Assembly: GCA_019058445.1 (NCBI GenBank)
Contig: JAHPZA010000006.1
Coordinates: 769,063-833,062, forward strand
Reading direction: 5' to 3'
Source: Promethearchaeota archaeon
GTDB lineage: Archaea > Asgardarchaeota > Lokiarchaeia > Sigyniarchaeales > SOKP01
Length of the DNA stretch: 64,000 nucleotides
Shown here: positions 45,298 through 54,333 of the stretch, in pieces
Layout: every line of letters starts with the position of its first letter
Numbering within the stretch: position 1 is the first letter of the stretch
The notes under the pieces: generated by a model
The model's database searches: none
Told to the model about the DNA's origin: nothing
Seen by the model: the letters and a program-made list of their open reading frames with translations, nothing else
Position numbers and translations under genes: made by a program

Positions 45298-47142
45298 TTA
45301 TTCAAATACCTCTAATTTATTACTTCCTTTTTTTAATTTAATTAAATTTTTTATCTGAGCATCCCACGTATTATTTTTTACTTTATCCCATTCCTGTTTT
45401 AACCTAAATTTTTGAATCATGCAATTATTCGATCGAGGTAATTCTGTTTTAAATTCAATATATCTGGGAACTATATGAGATGCCATATTTCGGATTAAAT
45501 AATTATATAAATCCTCATAAGAGAGTTTGCTTCCTTTCTTTAATACAACACAAAGTTTGATTTCTTCATCAAATCTTTCTTCACTTGGTACTCCGATAAC
45601 TGCGGATTCGACTATATCTGGATAAGCATTTACAATATTCTCAATCCGATTTGCAAATACAATTTCTCCATGTTTATTGATAAGATTATTTTTATTTCCA
45701 ACAAAATAAACAAAGCCTTCAGTATCTCTGTAGGCATAATCGCCCGTATGAATCCACCTATTTCTCCCCTCTTTCGTTAAAGTTTCTACCGATAATTTAT
45801 AATAATCCCAAGAAATTGGCAATCTACATCTTGATATTATTTCTCCTACATTATTTGGTCCGGGTGGTAATGTATTCCCATGTGGGTCGACAATTTTTAG
45901 CTCATATCCACTTAATGATTTTCCTATTGAACCAAGCTTTCCCCCTTTAGATCCTAATTTATTAATAGTTATTCCAATAGCCTCTACAAGTGTCCATAAT
46001 TCATAGATTGGAATGTTAAATCTCCCCTCGAATTTCTCCCATATATCTTTAGTTGCTCCGGAACCAAAAGCCCATTTGATTGAATGAGTTCTATAATCAT
46101 CTCTAGGTGGTTGGTTTAATAAATCAGAAAGATACATTCCGAAATATAACAAACCAGTGGGATGATATTTTGCAATATCATCCCAGAAGGTTGAAGGTTT
46201 AAATTTCTCAGTAATTAAGACTGATGCATTATAAAAGATTGCGGGTAAAATACCCCAATACTGTGCAGAACCTAGATATAAAGGGAAGGGGCAATAAATT
46301 AAATGAGCTTGATTAAGTCCTGCTATATCTACCAATTCTTTTCCAATATTAATCCCCGTAAGAACGAAATTGTTTCTATATGTTACTCCTTTCGGTTTTC
46401 CAGTATTTCCAGAGGTGTAGTTTATTTGCATAGTATGCCAGTGTTTCACAATCACTTTTGGATTTTTCTCATTCGAAGTATAGATATCTTTATAATCAAC
46501 AAAATTTTCATTAAACTCAAACCCTTCAGGAGCATTTCTAATGATAATAGCTTTAACTTCCGGTAAATTTCCGCTGATTTCTCTAAATTTTACATAATAT
46601 TCGTAGTCCAATATTAAAATTTCAGTATCACTATTTGACAAGATATATTCCAACATCTCACCCCTGTAAGATGTGTTCACTCCAACGAAGACACTGCCAG
46701 TTTTAATGATTCCGAACCAGCAAAATATATAATCGGGGCAATTTGGAAGCATAACAGAAATATTTGGCCGCCTTAATTTTTTCTTTTTAATTATATTCTG
46801 AAGACCATTTGCGATTTTATTTGAATTTATATGAATATCTTGATATGAATAAATCTCGTCTTTAAAAAAGAGAAATGGTTTATTTTTATTTTCAGCCGCC
46901 TTGCTCTGGAGAAGCTTCGGAATAGTAGCGTTTTCTACTCCATATCGGTCAATAACATCGTATAATTCATCACGTCTACTTATTACTAATGTATCATCGA
47001 TAATTTCAATATTAACATCTTCTTTATTTGAAAACGGAAAAGAACTATCTTTAGCTATTTTGCTTGGAATATAAACCCAGATGCTTTCATAGCCGCCGCC
47101 CCCAGATTTTTTCCTAGTAATTTTTCCCTTTGCTCTTCTCAT
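45298..47142 (-). CDS. Divergent AMP-forming acyl-CoA ligase with AbrB-like N-terminus (copy 3)
   Basis: A 614-residue ligase. Residues 1-57 precede the ligase and read like a swapped-hairpin AbrB/MazE DNA-binding domain: SIWVYIPSKIAKDSSFPF and VNIEIIDDTLVISRR. The ligase part (about 60-600) has YTSGNTGKPKG, but ELWTLVEA replaces the A5 YGxTE. The hinge reads GNKNNLINKHGEI: the nearly invariant Arg of GRxK is Asn. RSNNCMIQKFRLK keeps a C-terminal lysine. It is much less similar to the other three ligases than they are to each other. It may be catalytically changed or have a regulatory part; both are inference. Confidence 0.8.
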   Translation of the reverse strand: MRRAKGKITRKKSGGGGYESIWVYIPSKIAKDSSFPFSNKEDVNIEIIDDTLVISRRDELYDVIDRYGVENATIPKLLQSKAAENKNKPFLFFKDEIYSYQDIHINSNKIANGLQNIIKKKKLRRPNISVMLPNCPDYIFCWFGIIKTGSVFVGVNTSYRGEMLEYILSNSDTEILILDYEYYVKFREISGNLPEVKAIIIRNAPEGFEFNENFVDYKDIYTSNEKNPKVIVKHWHTMQINYTSGNTGKPKGVTYRNNFVLTGINIGKELVDIAGLNQAHLIYCPFPLYLGSAQYWGILPAIFYNASVLITEKFKPSTFWDDIAKYHPTGLLYFGMYLSDLLNQPPRDDYRTHSIKWAFGSGATKDIWEKFEGRFNIPIYELWTLVEAIGITINKLGSKGGKLGSIGKSLSGYELKIVDPHGNTLPPGPNNVGEIISRCRLPISWDYYKLSVETLTKEGRNRWIHTGDYAYRDTEGFVYFVGNKNNLINKHGEIVFANRIENIVNAYPDIVESAVIGVPSEERFDEEIKLCVVLKKGSKLSYEDLYNYLIRNMASHIVPRYIEFKTELPRSNNCMIQKFRLKQEWDKVKNNTWDAQIKNLIKLKKGSNKLEVFE

Positions 47143-47385
47143 TTTCTATCGAAACTCCATTTTACGACCGTAAATTTGGGTAGTAAAATCAAAACATTTT
47201 TGTTAGTGCTTTTGTGTTTTTTTTCATTTATAAAGCTTTTTGTGTTTGATGAGGTAAAAATATTTGAATGGTGTTATAAATAGCAAATTGTCGAGATTAA
47301 GGGGAGGAATATTATTTTTTGTTATTCACATAAACCATTTAAATAATTTAGTAAATTAAAAAGAATTATATTTTGGAGATGTAAA

Positions 47386-48636
47386 TTAAACTTTTTCTAG
47401 AATATGGACGCAAAGTGCAGCTTCTCCAAAACCAATATTTCCGCCTCCATTCTCAGCAAGAGCTAATCTTGGATTTTTAACTTGTCTTTCACCTGCTTCA
47501 CCTCGCAATTGAACTACTAATTCATATAATTGTGCCAGTCCTGAAGCGCCTATTGGATGGCCTCTGGAGAGTAAACCTCCACTTGGGTTGACTGGGATAT
47601 TTCCATCAAGCGCAGTAGCTCCACTCTCCGTAAATGGACCACCTTGCCCTATAGGACAAAATCCCATCTGTTCTATTTGGTGAATCTCCCCAAAGGCAGT
47701 TGCATCATGTACTTCAGCAACATCTATATCTTGAGGACTAAGTCCAGCCATTTCATAAACGGCCTTAGAAGCTCGATGAGGAACATCATCCGTTCTCCAT
47801 GAGCCTGATCTTAAAACAGATGCTCGAATTAAAACAGCTCTATCTGTCGGATGTTCCTTTAAAAACTTTTCAGAGCATAAAATTGCAGCAGCAGCACCAT
47901 CCCCAACAGGTGCACACATCGATCTTGTGAGAGGGTAAGCGACTTCATAATCCTCCATAGCCTCCTCTACAGTTAATGGAAAAGTGTACTGAGCTAATGG
48001 ATTTAAGGTTGAATTATTATGATTTTTTGCAGCCACGAAAGCAAGATGCCGTTTAGTGGTTCCGTATTTCTTCATGTGATTTCGAGCTGCCATAGCATAG
48101 AGATCCATGAACGCCGAATGTCCCCCCTTTTTACCCTTGGTTTGTTCAGAACTTCCTTCCTTAGCTTTCTGTGCTTTCTGCTTCTCAGCCATTTTTTTCA
48201 GTTGTTCTATTAGACTTCGTGTTCTTTCCACATCGGTGTAGGTGATAAAGCCGCTCATCATTTTTTTCCTATCCTCTTGGTAAATTTTTTCTGCACCAAT
48301 CGCTAATACACAATCATAAAGCCCTGATTTGATTTGCATCCATGCTCCATGAAAAGCAGTACTTCCGCTGGCGCAAGCATTCTCTACATTAATTATGGGT
48401 ATCTTATCAATCTTATTGGCAGAAAGAGCCACTTGTCCTCGAATGCTATGTTGAAATTCATACATACCCCAAGCAGAATTGGAAAACCACGCTGCTTCTA
48501 ACTCATCAAAACCTACCTCACCATTATCATTTTTGAGGGACTTAAGAGCTTCCCCCGTTAACTTTTTTATACTTTTATCAAGAAATTTACCGAATTTGGT
48601 CATTCCAACGCTATATACATATACTTTGTCACTCAT
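47386..48636 (-). CDS. Thiolase family protein with charged insertion
   Basis: A 416-residue SCP-x-type thiolase. The nucleophile is C88 in ENACASGSTAF; EVHDATAFGEI and NPSGGLLSRGHPIGASG supply the histidines. A lysine-rich insert (about 145-175, KKMAEKQKAQKAKEGSSEQ) before HSAFMDLYAMAARNH is a loop found in other archaeal members. The typical DUF35 partner is missing from the block. It would cleave a 3-ketoacyl-CoA produced by the pathway, or condense acyl units. A GAGG site precedes the ATG. Confidence 0.87.
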   Translation of the reverse strand: MSDKVYVYSVGMTKFGKFLDKSIKKLTGEALKSLKNDNGEVGFDELEAAWFSNSAWGMYEFQHSIRGQVALSANKIDKIPIINVENACASGSTAFHGAWMQIKSGLYDCVLAIGAEKIYQEDRKKMMSGFITYTDVERTRSLIEQLKKMAEKQKAQKAKEGSSEQTKGKKGGHSAFMDLYAMAARNHMKKYGTTKRHLAFVAAKNHNNSTLNPLAQYTFPLTVEEAMEDYEVAYPLTRSMCAPVGDGAAAAILCSEKFLKEHPTDRAVLIRASVLRSGSWRTDDVPHRASKAVYEMAGLSPQDIDVAEVHDATAFGEIHQIEQMGFCPIGQGGPFTESGATALDGNIPVNPSGGLLSRGHPIGASGLAQLYELVVQLRGEAGERQVKNPRLALAENGGGNIGFGEAALCVHILEKV

Positions 48637-48730
48637 GTTTTTCCTCTTTTTCGATTTACCAATAAAAAGTAATTAGTATAAAATAAATTTATAATTTTAG
48701 GTTTTAAAAATTAAAAGAATATTACACAAG

Positions 48731-50407
48731 TTAATCTCTTTTCACAACGTAGCCTGCTTTCTCCCTGTCAAATGTTGTTTCTGTCACACCGCGTTCTTTA
48801 AGAATTTGTTTCAATGTTCTATGAACCTCGCTCTTAGGGAGTTCATCAACAAAATCAATATACTTTGGTATCATAAAGTAGGCCATTTTACCTTGACAAT
48901 AATCAAGCAGTTTTTCTGGTGTCAAGTTTTCACCAGGTTTTAATGCCACTGAAACCATTACTTCATCTTCAGCGTATTCGGAGGACTTAACGGCAAAAGC
49001 GGCTGATTCTAAAACTTTTTCATGCTGATTAATGACCCGTTCAATGCTCCAAGGTGATATATTCTCACCCCTCCTTCTAATAGCATCCTTTTTCCGATCA
49101 ATAAAATAGAACCAACCTTCTTTATCTTTTGAGGCTAAATCGTCAGTATGAAACCATAGTTGTCCGTCTTTTCCTTCTCGGATCTTTTTATTAGTGGATT
49201 CTTTGTCCTTATAGTAAGTAACTTTTCTCTGATCAAGTTCTTTTTTATCAACTAGAAACACTAATTCTCCAACCTCATCCGGTTCTAAAAGATTACCCGC
49301 CTCATCCATAATATCCGCAAAGGTACCGGGAAGAGGTTTTCCCATAGTTCCGGCGGGAACAGGTCCTTTCTCAAAGAAAGGTCCAAGTAAATATCCTCCT
49401 CCATCAACTGCACCGTAAAATTCTTTAACCGACACATTATACCTTTTTTCAAACGGTTCTATCATCTCTTTGGGGCAAGCAGCAGAAATGACTATGCGAA
49501 CATTATTATCTCCATCATTGGGACATTCAGGCTGCTTTAATAGAAATTGTGGCATTGCTCCAAGGGTATTAAATAATGTAATGTTAAATTTTCTACAAAT
49601 ATCCCAATGACGACTTGCGCTGAATCTCTTTGAAAGTACCACACGGTATTCCGATACAAACCCCGGAAGGGTTGTTATTTGAAGTGCATTCCCGTGAAAT
49701 AAGGGCAAACAAGTAAAATACACGTCTTTTTTAGTGACTCCTACAACCATAGGGAGAGCGGTAAAGATTTGAAGAGCTTGTCCGGCTATAAATTTCCGAT
49801 AGAAAAATGTGGTTGCTTTAGGAGGTCCTGTTGTACCTGATGTATACATAAGCATCGCCTTTTCTTCAAAATCAATCTCCTCTTCAATATCGTTATCCGG
49901 TGCTTGTAGTAATTCCTTGAATGGTTTCATTCCCTCAGGAATCTTGAAATCTCCAGGTGCCTCATTATCATCAACTATGACATGCCTGATTTTCGGCAAT
50001 TGATCTTTGATGCTCAGATAGCTTTCTAACATACTCCAGTGTAGTATTAAGACCTCACTGTCACTGTGATCAATAATATATTGTAAAGTTGCACCTTTAA
50101 GGGCTGTATTTATTAGTACAACATATGCTCCAAGTTTGAATGTTGCAAACACGGTGTATAAAAATTCAGGACAATTAATTTCCATTAAAGAAATCCCGAC
50201 ACCCTTGCCCACTCCTAACTCAGCTAATCCATTTGCAACGCGATTAGATTGTAAGTGCACATCAAGATAAGTGTAGTCTTCATCGATGCCCTTGTCAAAA
50301 TCTCTTATATACGTTAAAAATACCCTATCGCCTATAGTTTCTGCTTTATTTTTCATGACATCGTTAAATGTGGTTGTAGCGGTAATTCTAAATCTTTTTG
50401 CTGGCAT
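48731..50407 (-). CDS. AMP-forming acyl-CoA ligase, copy 4
   Basis: A 558-residue paralogue of copies 1 and 2. Motifs: YTSGTTGPPKATTF, EFYGAVDGGGYLLG at A5, WFHTDDLASKDKEGW at A7, DRKKDAIRRRGENIS and LPKSEVHRTLKQILKERG. In the A7 motif Gly is replaced by Asp (HTDDL instead of HTGDL), a position close to the ribose-binding Asp, so activity may be altered. It lies between a thiolase and the ferredoxin-nitroreductase. The ATG follows AAAAAAGGGAT. Confidence 0.87.
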   Translation of the reverse strand: MPAKRFRITATTTFNDVMKNKAETIGDRVFLTYIRDFDKGIDEDYTYLDVHLQSNRVANGLAELGVGKGVGISLMEINCPEFLYTVFATFKLGAYVVLINTALKGATLQYIIDHSDSEVLILHWSMLESYLSIKDQLPKIRHVIVDDNEAPGDFKIPEGMKPFKELLQAPDNDIEEEIDFEEKAMLMYTSGTTGPPKATTFFYRKFIAGQALQIFTALPMVVGVTKKDVYFTCLPLFHGNALQITTLPGFVSEYRVVLSKRFSASRHWDICRKFNITLFNTLGAMPQFLLKQPECPNDGDNNVRIVISAACPKEMIEPFEKRYNVSVKEFYGAVDGGGYLLGPFFEKGPVPAGTMGKPLPGTFADIMDEAGNLLEPDEVGELVFLVDKKELDQRKVTYYKDKESTNKKIREGKDGQLWFHTDDLASKDKEGWFYFIDRKKDAIRRRGENISPWSIERVINQHEKVLESAAFAVKSSEYAEDEVMVSVALKPGENLTPEKLLDYCQGKMAYFMIPKYIDFVDELPKSEVHRTLKQILKERGVTETTFDREKAGYVVKRD

Positions 50408-50530
50408 TCTATATCCCTTTTTTATAATTTTTTTATTAGCTTTTTTTTCAAAAATTTTTTAATTTAATATATTATTTTGAATTTCTTTTAAAAAAAAGAA
50501 AGTTTTGTTGTAAAATTTGATTTAAGAAAG

Positions 50531-51550
50531 TCATTTGTGTATTTCAGGACCGTCTGCTCCTTCTCTAAACCATGTTACTGGTCGATATTCACGGGGAACG
50601 ATACCTTCTTGTTTAAATTCAGGATACCCTAGGCAGAAAGAAACAACGACTGTCCAAGGTGCTTTAATTCCGAGTTTTTTCTTCAAAGGAGGCAACGTAT
50701 TGAGAACATTTGCTACAAATCCATTCCAACACGCTTTAATTCCTAATGAATTAGCTACTAGATTCATATTCTGTCCACATATACCAATATTCAACGCAGG
50801 ACCGGAAATAGATCTCTCGTCACCTAGGACAAGTATTAGCACAGGAGCATTAAACGCAACACCCATTATTTCCTTATTTTTAACTACAGATCCTACTCCT
50901 CCTAAGATAACTCGTGGATCTACAGAACCAGGCGCAAAAGGAGGTCCCTCAATTAAAGGTACCAGATTTTGTACCATTTTATCACTTTTATAAGCAGCAT
51001 AAAAGAATTCTAAAATACCTGTCACTCCCTTTTCGATTTCTTTAATTAAAGCTTTATCGGTAATCACTATAAATTTCCAGGGCTGACAATTCCCCGCACT
51101 AGGTGCAAATCTTCCCGCTTCTAGAACTCTCTGAATTAAACTTTCAGGCACTGGTTTATCCTTGAGATTTCTTACACTACGGCGATTATAAATAATTTTT
51201 TCGACAGCATTCCATTCTGTAACATTCCCATTCTCATCTTTTGGCTCAAGAGGCATTTTCGCGGGTAAAGGATACGGATCAGTTTTCCAGTATCCCTCAT
51301 CTACATGGTATGGATCCACGATAATGAGCGCATCATTTGGACAGGCTACTTTACAATTATAACAACTAAAGCATTCATATTCTTCTTTCAATGCTGGATA
51401 TCCCCCTTCATCGAGTTCCCATGCTTGGAATGGACAATTCCGCATACACAACCCGCACTTCGTACATTTATCATGATCAACTTTCATCACTCCCATATGG
51501 ACATGTTCCATATTAGGCCGTAAAATATCTTGATATTTTTCTAATGGCAT
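50531..51550 (-). CDS. Ferredoxin-nitroreductase fusion protein
   Basis: A 339-residue protein. An N-terminal 2[4Fe-4S] ferredoxin (C29, C32, C35, C39; C60, C63, C66, C70) is joined to a nitroreductase-fold FMN domain (IIYNRRSVRNLKDKPVPE, then GRFAPSAGNCQPWKF). Fusions of this kind take electrons from ferredoxin to reduce or dehydrogenate small organics. It lies only 15 bases after oxidase copy 4, so both are translated from one mRNA. It may connect the pathway's redox balance to the ferredoxin pool (inference). Confidence 0.9.
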   Translation of the reverse strand: MPLEKYQDILRPNMEHVHMGVMKVDHDKCTKCGLCMRNCPFQAWELDEGGYPALKEEYECFSCYNCKVACPNDALIIVDPYHVDEGYWKTDPYPLPAKMPLEPKDENGNVTEWNAVEKIIYNRRSVRNLKDKPVPESLIQRVLEAGRFAPSAGNCQPWKFIVITDKALIKEIEKGVTGILEFFYAAYKSDKMVQNLVPLIEGPPFAPGSVDPRVILGGVGSVVKNKEIMGVAFNAPVLILVLGDERSISGPALNIGICGQNMNLVANSLGIKACWNGFVANVLNTLPPLKKKLGIKAPWTVVVSFCLGYPEFKQEGIVPREYRPVTWFREGADGPEIHK

Positions 51551-51565
51551 AATTGATACACTCCC

Positions 51566-53104
51566 TTATTCATCCTTCTTAACGTGCTGTAAAGTATCAT
51601 ATTCATATGAGTAAAGATGGAACTTATTTGGACTTAACAGATAATTTGGATCAACAGTTTTCTTTATATCTTTAAAGAATTGTAAGAATTCTGGAGTATA
51701 TGCACCAGCTTCCACAATAGATTGAGATATTGATTCACCCAACCAATAATGGACCCCTCCGTAATGGACTTGATGTCGTAATTTTTTGTGCCACATATTC
51801 ATAGCTTTATCACGTTCCTCATCAATATTATCAGCATGAATACCTCCGACTACCACTAAATTTCCATTAGGTAAAAACATTAAAATCATAGCTAATAAAT
51901 CTACATTTCCTACGGGAAAGTCTTTCACATTATTCTTGTAAAATTCAGTACTTTTTCTTGCAACTTCGGATAAACTTGAGATAGGGATTTTATGACAAGT
52001 TGTGCAGCTGACTTTTGGTGGAGCAGGAGAAATAGCCATATGAAAAAAGTTAAATGCATATTTTAACGTAAACTTCCAATCTTTCGATAATTCGGCATCT
52101 AGATTTACTTCTTGCCATTCAAAAGGTCGGGCAACCTCATCTTTTGTCATAATTTCATCGATCTGCTCCAAATAAATATCTAAGATTCTTTCATCAAATG
52201 CCTCTAATCGAATTGACATAAGCGGCCCTCTTAAGCGTGGTTTTTTTGGGGGCTTAAATTTATCTTCAACGTTTCCTGCTACAAGTTGTACAACTACTGC
52301 AGGATATGCAACTAAGTCTAAAATTGCGTCTCCAACTTTCTTACGTAATTCATGTCCTAATTCGAATACTTTATCATAATCATTTTTTTTAAATAAATAG
52401 AAGCGATGTGCTTGATATGGTCCCAATGGAGCCAATCTCAGAAATGCTTTAGTTTTTATACCCATAGTTCCAACATCGCCCATAAATAACCCTGTGAAGT
52501 CAGGAGCAACCCCATATCTACAGAATGGAATAGCATATTTGTTCGCTGCGGCTCCAGTTCTTAGAATGGTTCCCTGTGGGTTTGGAAGAACTACTTCAAC
52601 GCCTAGGCATATATCAGGCACCAAACCAAATTTTGTAGAACCAAATCCTGCAGTTGCGTTTGAAAGGCCTCCTCCGATCGTTGCTGCATATCCACTTCCT
52701 GGACCAAGAACACCCGTTGTATATCCTCTAGAATGCAACTGTGAAACTAAATCACCCCAAGTGATTCCGCATTCTACCTCAACGAAGAAATCATCTTCAT
52801 TAATTTCTATAATATGATTCATGCGTGTAAGATCAATTAGTATGCCCCCTTCGGTAACTGACCCACCAACTAAATCGGCTCCTCCACCACGAGGCACCAT
52901 TTTAATTTTATATTTATTAGCAATTTTTACGATTTCTGAAACTTCTTCTGTGGTCTCAGGCCTCACGATCATATCAGCCCATCGGTCGGGAAAGGCGGGA
53001 TCGACATTTCGAGAGTATGCAGCTTTCATGAAGTCTTTATCGGTGACATAATCGGTGCCAACTGCCCCTTCTATTTCTTTATAAGCATCTTTCACTTTCG
53101 ATAT
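51566..53104 (-). CDS. FAD-linked oxidase, GlcD/VAO-type, copy 4
   Basis: A 512-residue oxidase, first gene of the block. FAD segments are PRGGGADLVGGS, GPGSGYAATIGGGLSNAT and FMGDVGTMGIKT; CTTCHKIP and VDPNYLLSPNKFH follow. The start is again unusual. The codon aligned with the paralogues' ATG is ATA (53102-53104), followed by SKVKDAYKE as in copy 2, and stands four bases after GGGTGAT. The GTG at 53113 falls inside the ribosome site. A TATA box lies about 55 bases upstream. The same protein diverges mainly around residues 225-345 from its relatives. Confidence 0.86.
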   Translation of the reverse strand: MSKVKDAYKEIEGAVGTDYVTDKDFMKAAYSRNVDPAFPDRWADMIVRPETTEEVSEIVKIANKYKIKMVPRGGGADLVGGSVTEGGILIDLTRMNHIIEINEDDFFVEVECGITWGDLVSQLHSRGYTTGVLGPGSGYAATIGGGLSNATAGFGSTKFGLVPDICLGVEVVLPNPQGTILRTGAAANKYAIPFCRYGVAPDFTGLFMGDVGTMGIKTKAFLRLAPLGPYQAHRFYLFKKNDYDKVFELGHELRKKVGDAILDLVAYPAVVVQLVAGNVEDKFKPPKKPRLRGPLMSIRLEAFDERILDIYLEQIDEIMTKDEVARPFEWQEVNLDAELSKDWKFTLKYAFNFFHMAISPAPPKVSCTTCHKIPISSLSEVARKSTEFYKNNVKDFPVGNVDLLAMILMFLPNGNLVVVGGIHADNIDEERDKAMNMWHKKLRHQVHYGGVHYWLGESISQSIVEAGAYTPEFLQFFKDIKKTVDPNYLLSPNKFHLYSYEYDTLQHVKKDE

Positions 53105-53108
53105 TTTT

Positions 53109-53114
53109 ATCACC
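53109..53114 (-). promoter_or_regulatory. Ribosome binding site selecting an ATA start
   Basis: GGTGAT (within GGGTGAT), four bases before ATA (53102-53104). Confidence 0.5.
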
Positions 53115-53154
53115 CATATTATAACTTATAATTAAATTATTATATTCCTAAGAG

Positions 53155-53165
53155 CTTTATAAAAG
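53155..53165 (-). promoter_or_regulatory. TATA box of the oxidase/ligase block
   Basis: CTTTTATAAAG on the minus strand, a good archaeal TATA box. It predicts transcription from about 53134 and a 30-base leader containing the ribosome site of oxidase copy 4. Confidence 0.45.
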
Positions 53166-53263
53166 TTTACATATACAAGTTAGTTATAAATTGAGCTTAT
53201 AAAAGAAGCAATAGTATAACAGAAACTTAAGAAGGTAATGTTTAGGCTAGAAATTTCGCTATC

Positions 53264-54202
53264 TTATATTCGATTTCCTAACGTGTTTTTAAGATGTTCT
53301 TTTGTTGACAATCCTGATTTTATGAGACATGTTTCTATCGCAGCATAATCTTCCTTCCGTTGTTTTCTTATAATTGCTTTCCACCCTCGTTTAAACGCGA
53401 TTCCTTTTATAAGAAGTGCCAATCTAAGGATCCTTTTATCAAAAATATACAGTCTATTTTTCTTAATCCCTTTTATGTATTTCTTAGCCGCGAAGGCGGG
53501 TTCTACTCCTGCTTTAAAATACTCTACAGCAAAACATTCTTTGAAATTCTCGAATTTTTTTTTTATCTCTTCCTGATCAGTGACTGTGAAGAGTTGCGGG
53601 TCGAAATCTATAGGGCTGGATCTTCCTATATTAGTCCTTACTCGTATTGGACAAATTACAGAAAATATTATTCCCGTATTATATAATTCGCTATATAGTG
53701 CTTCTGTGAGACCTACCACAGCGAATTTTGAGGCTACATAGTGCGGATGATATGCTAAGCCTATTATCCCTGCTCCAGAACCGGTATTAACAATATGACC
53801 AGAACCTCTTTCAAGCATTTTGGGCAGAAAAACCTTGATTGAATAGATTATCGACCATAAATTAACATCTAAAACTCGTTTCCACTCATCAAGTTCAATG
53901 GCATCAACAAAACCGCCACCAGCGGTTCCCGCATTATTAATTAGAAGATCGAGTTCCCCAAATTTTTGGTAGAAATCGTTTGCCATTTCATTTATTTCCT
54001 CGAATTTAGAAACATCGCACTTTCGAATGTATACTTTTACTCCCATATCTAAAATCTCTTCTTTTACTTTTTCTAAATTTTTAATATCGATATCCGCTAG
54101 AAAAAGATTCATTCCTTCTTTTGCCAATCCTATTGCTAGTGAGCGTCCTATTCCGCTGCCAGCACCAGTTAGTAGGCAATTTTTATCTTTTAAAATCTTC
54201 AT
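53264..54202 (-). CDS. Short-chain dehydrogenase/reductase
   Basis: A 312-residue classical SDR. The NAD(P) motif is TGAGSGIG (12-19), LLINNAGTAGG carries the NNAG, the catalytic Ser lies in VNTGSGAG and the Tyr/Lys in HYVASK. The C-terminus is about 50 residues longer than usual and basic (KGIAFKRGWKAIIRKQRKED). Such enzymes interconvert alcohols and ketones. It lies upstream of the oxidase block on the same strand (150 bases), and may supply or consume a hydroxyl intermediate. The ATG follows AGGGAAA. Confidence 0.88.
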   Translation of the reverse strand: MKILKDKNCLLTGAGSGIGRSLAIGLAKEGMNLFLADIDIKNLEKVKEEILDMGVKVYIRKCDVSKFEEINEMANDFYQKFGELDLLINNAGTAGGGFVDAIELDEWKRVLDVNLWSIIYSIKVFLPKMLERGSGHIVNTGSGAGIIGLAYHPHYVASKFAVVGLTEALYSELYNTGIIFSVICPIRVRTNIGRSSPIDFDPQLFTVTDQEEIKKKFENFKECFAVEYFKAGVEPAFAAKKYIKGIKKNRLYIFDKRILRLALLIKGIAFKRGWKAIIRKQRKEDYAAIETCLIKSGLSTKEHLKNTLGNRI

Positions 54203-54333
54203 TTTATTTCCCTGAAATTGATAGTAATAAATTGTTTGATATTTAATATAAGATTATAACTTTTACCAATAAAAAGAGAATGAATACTAGATATTAAAGT
54301 AAAAAGAAAAAGTTAGAGAATTACGTTCATATT

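Noticed and set aside
50535..50993. 152-codon plus-strand frame opposite the nitroreductase
   Set aside because: Composition is that of an antisense reading; the minus strand has full ferredoxin and nitroreductase motifs.
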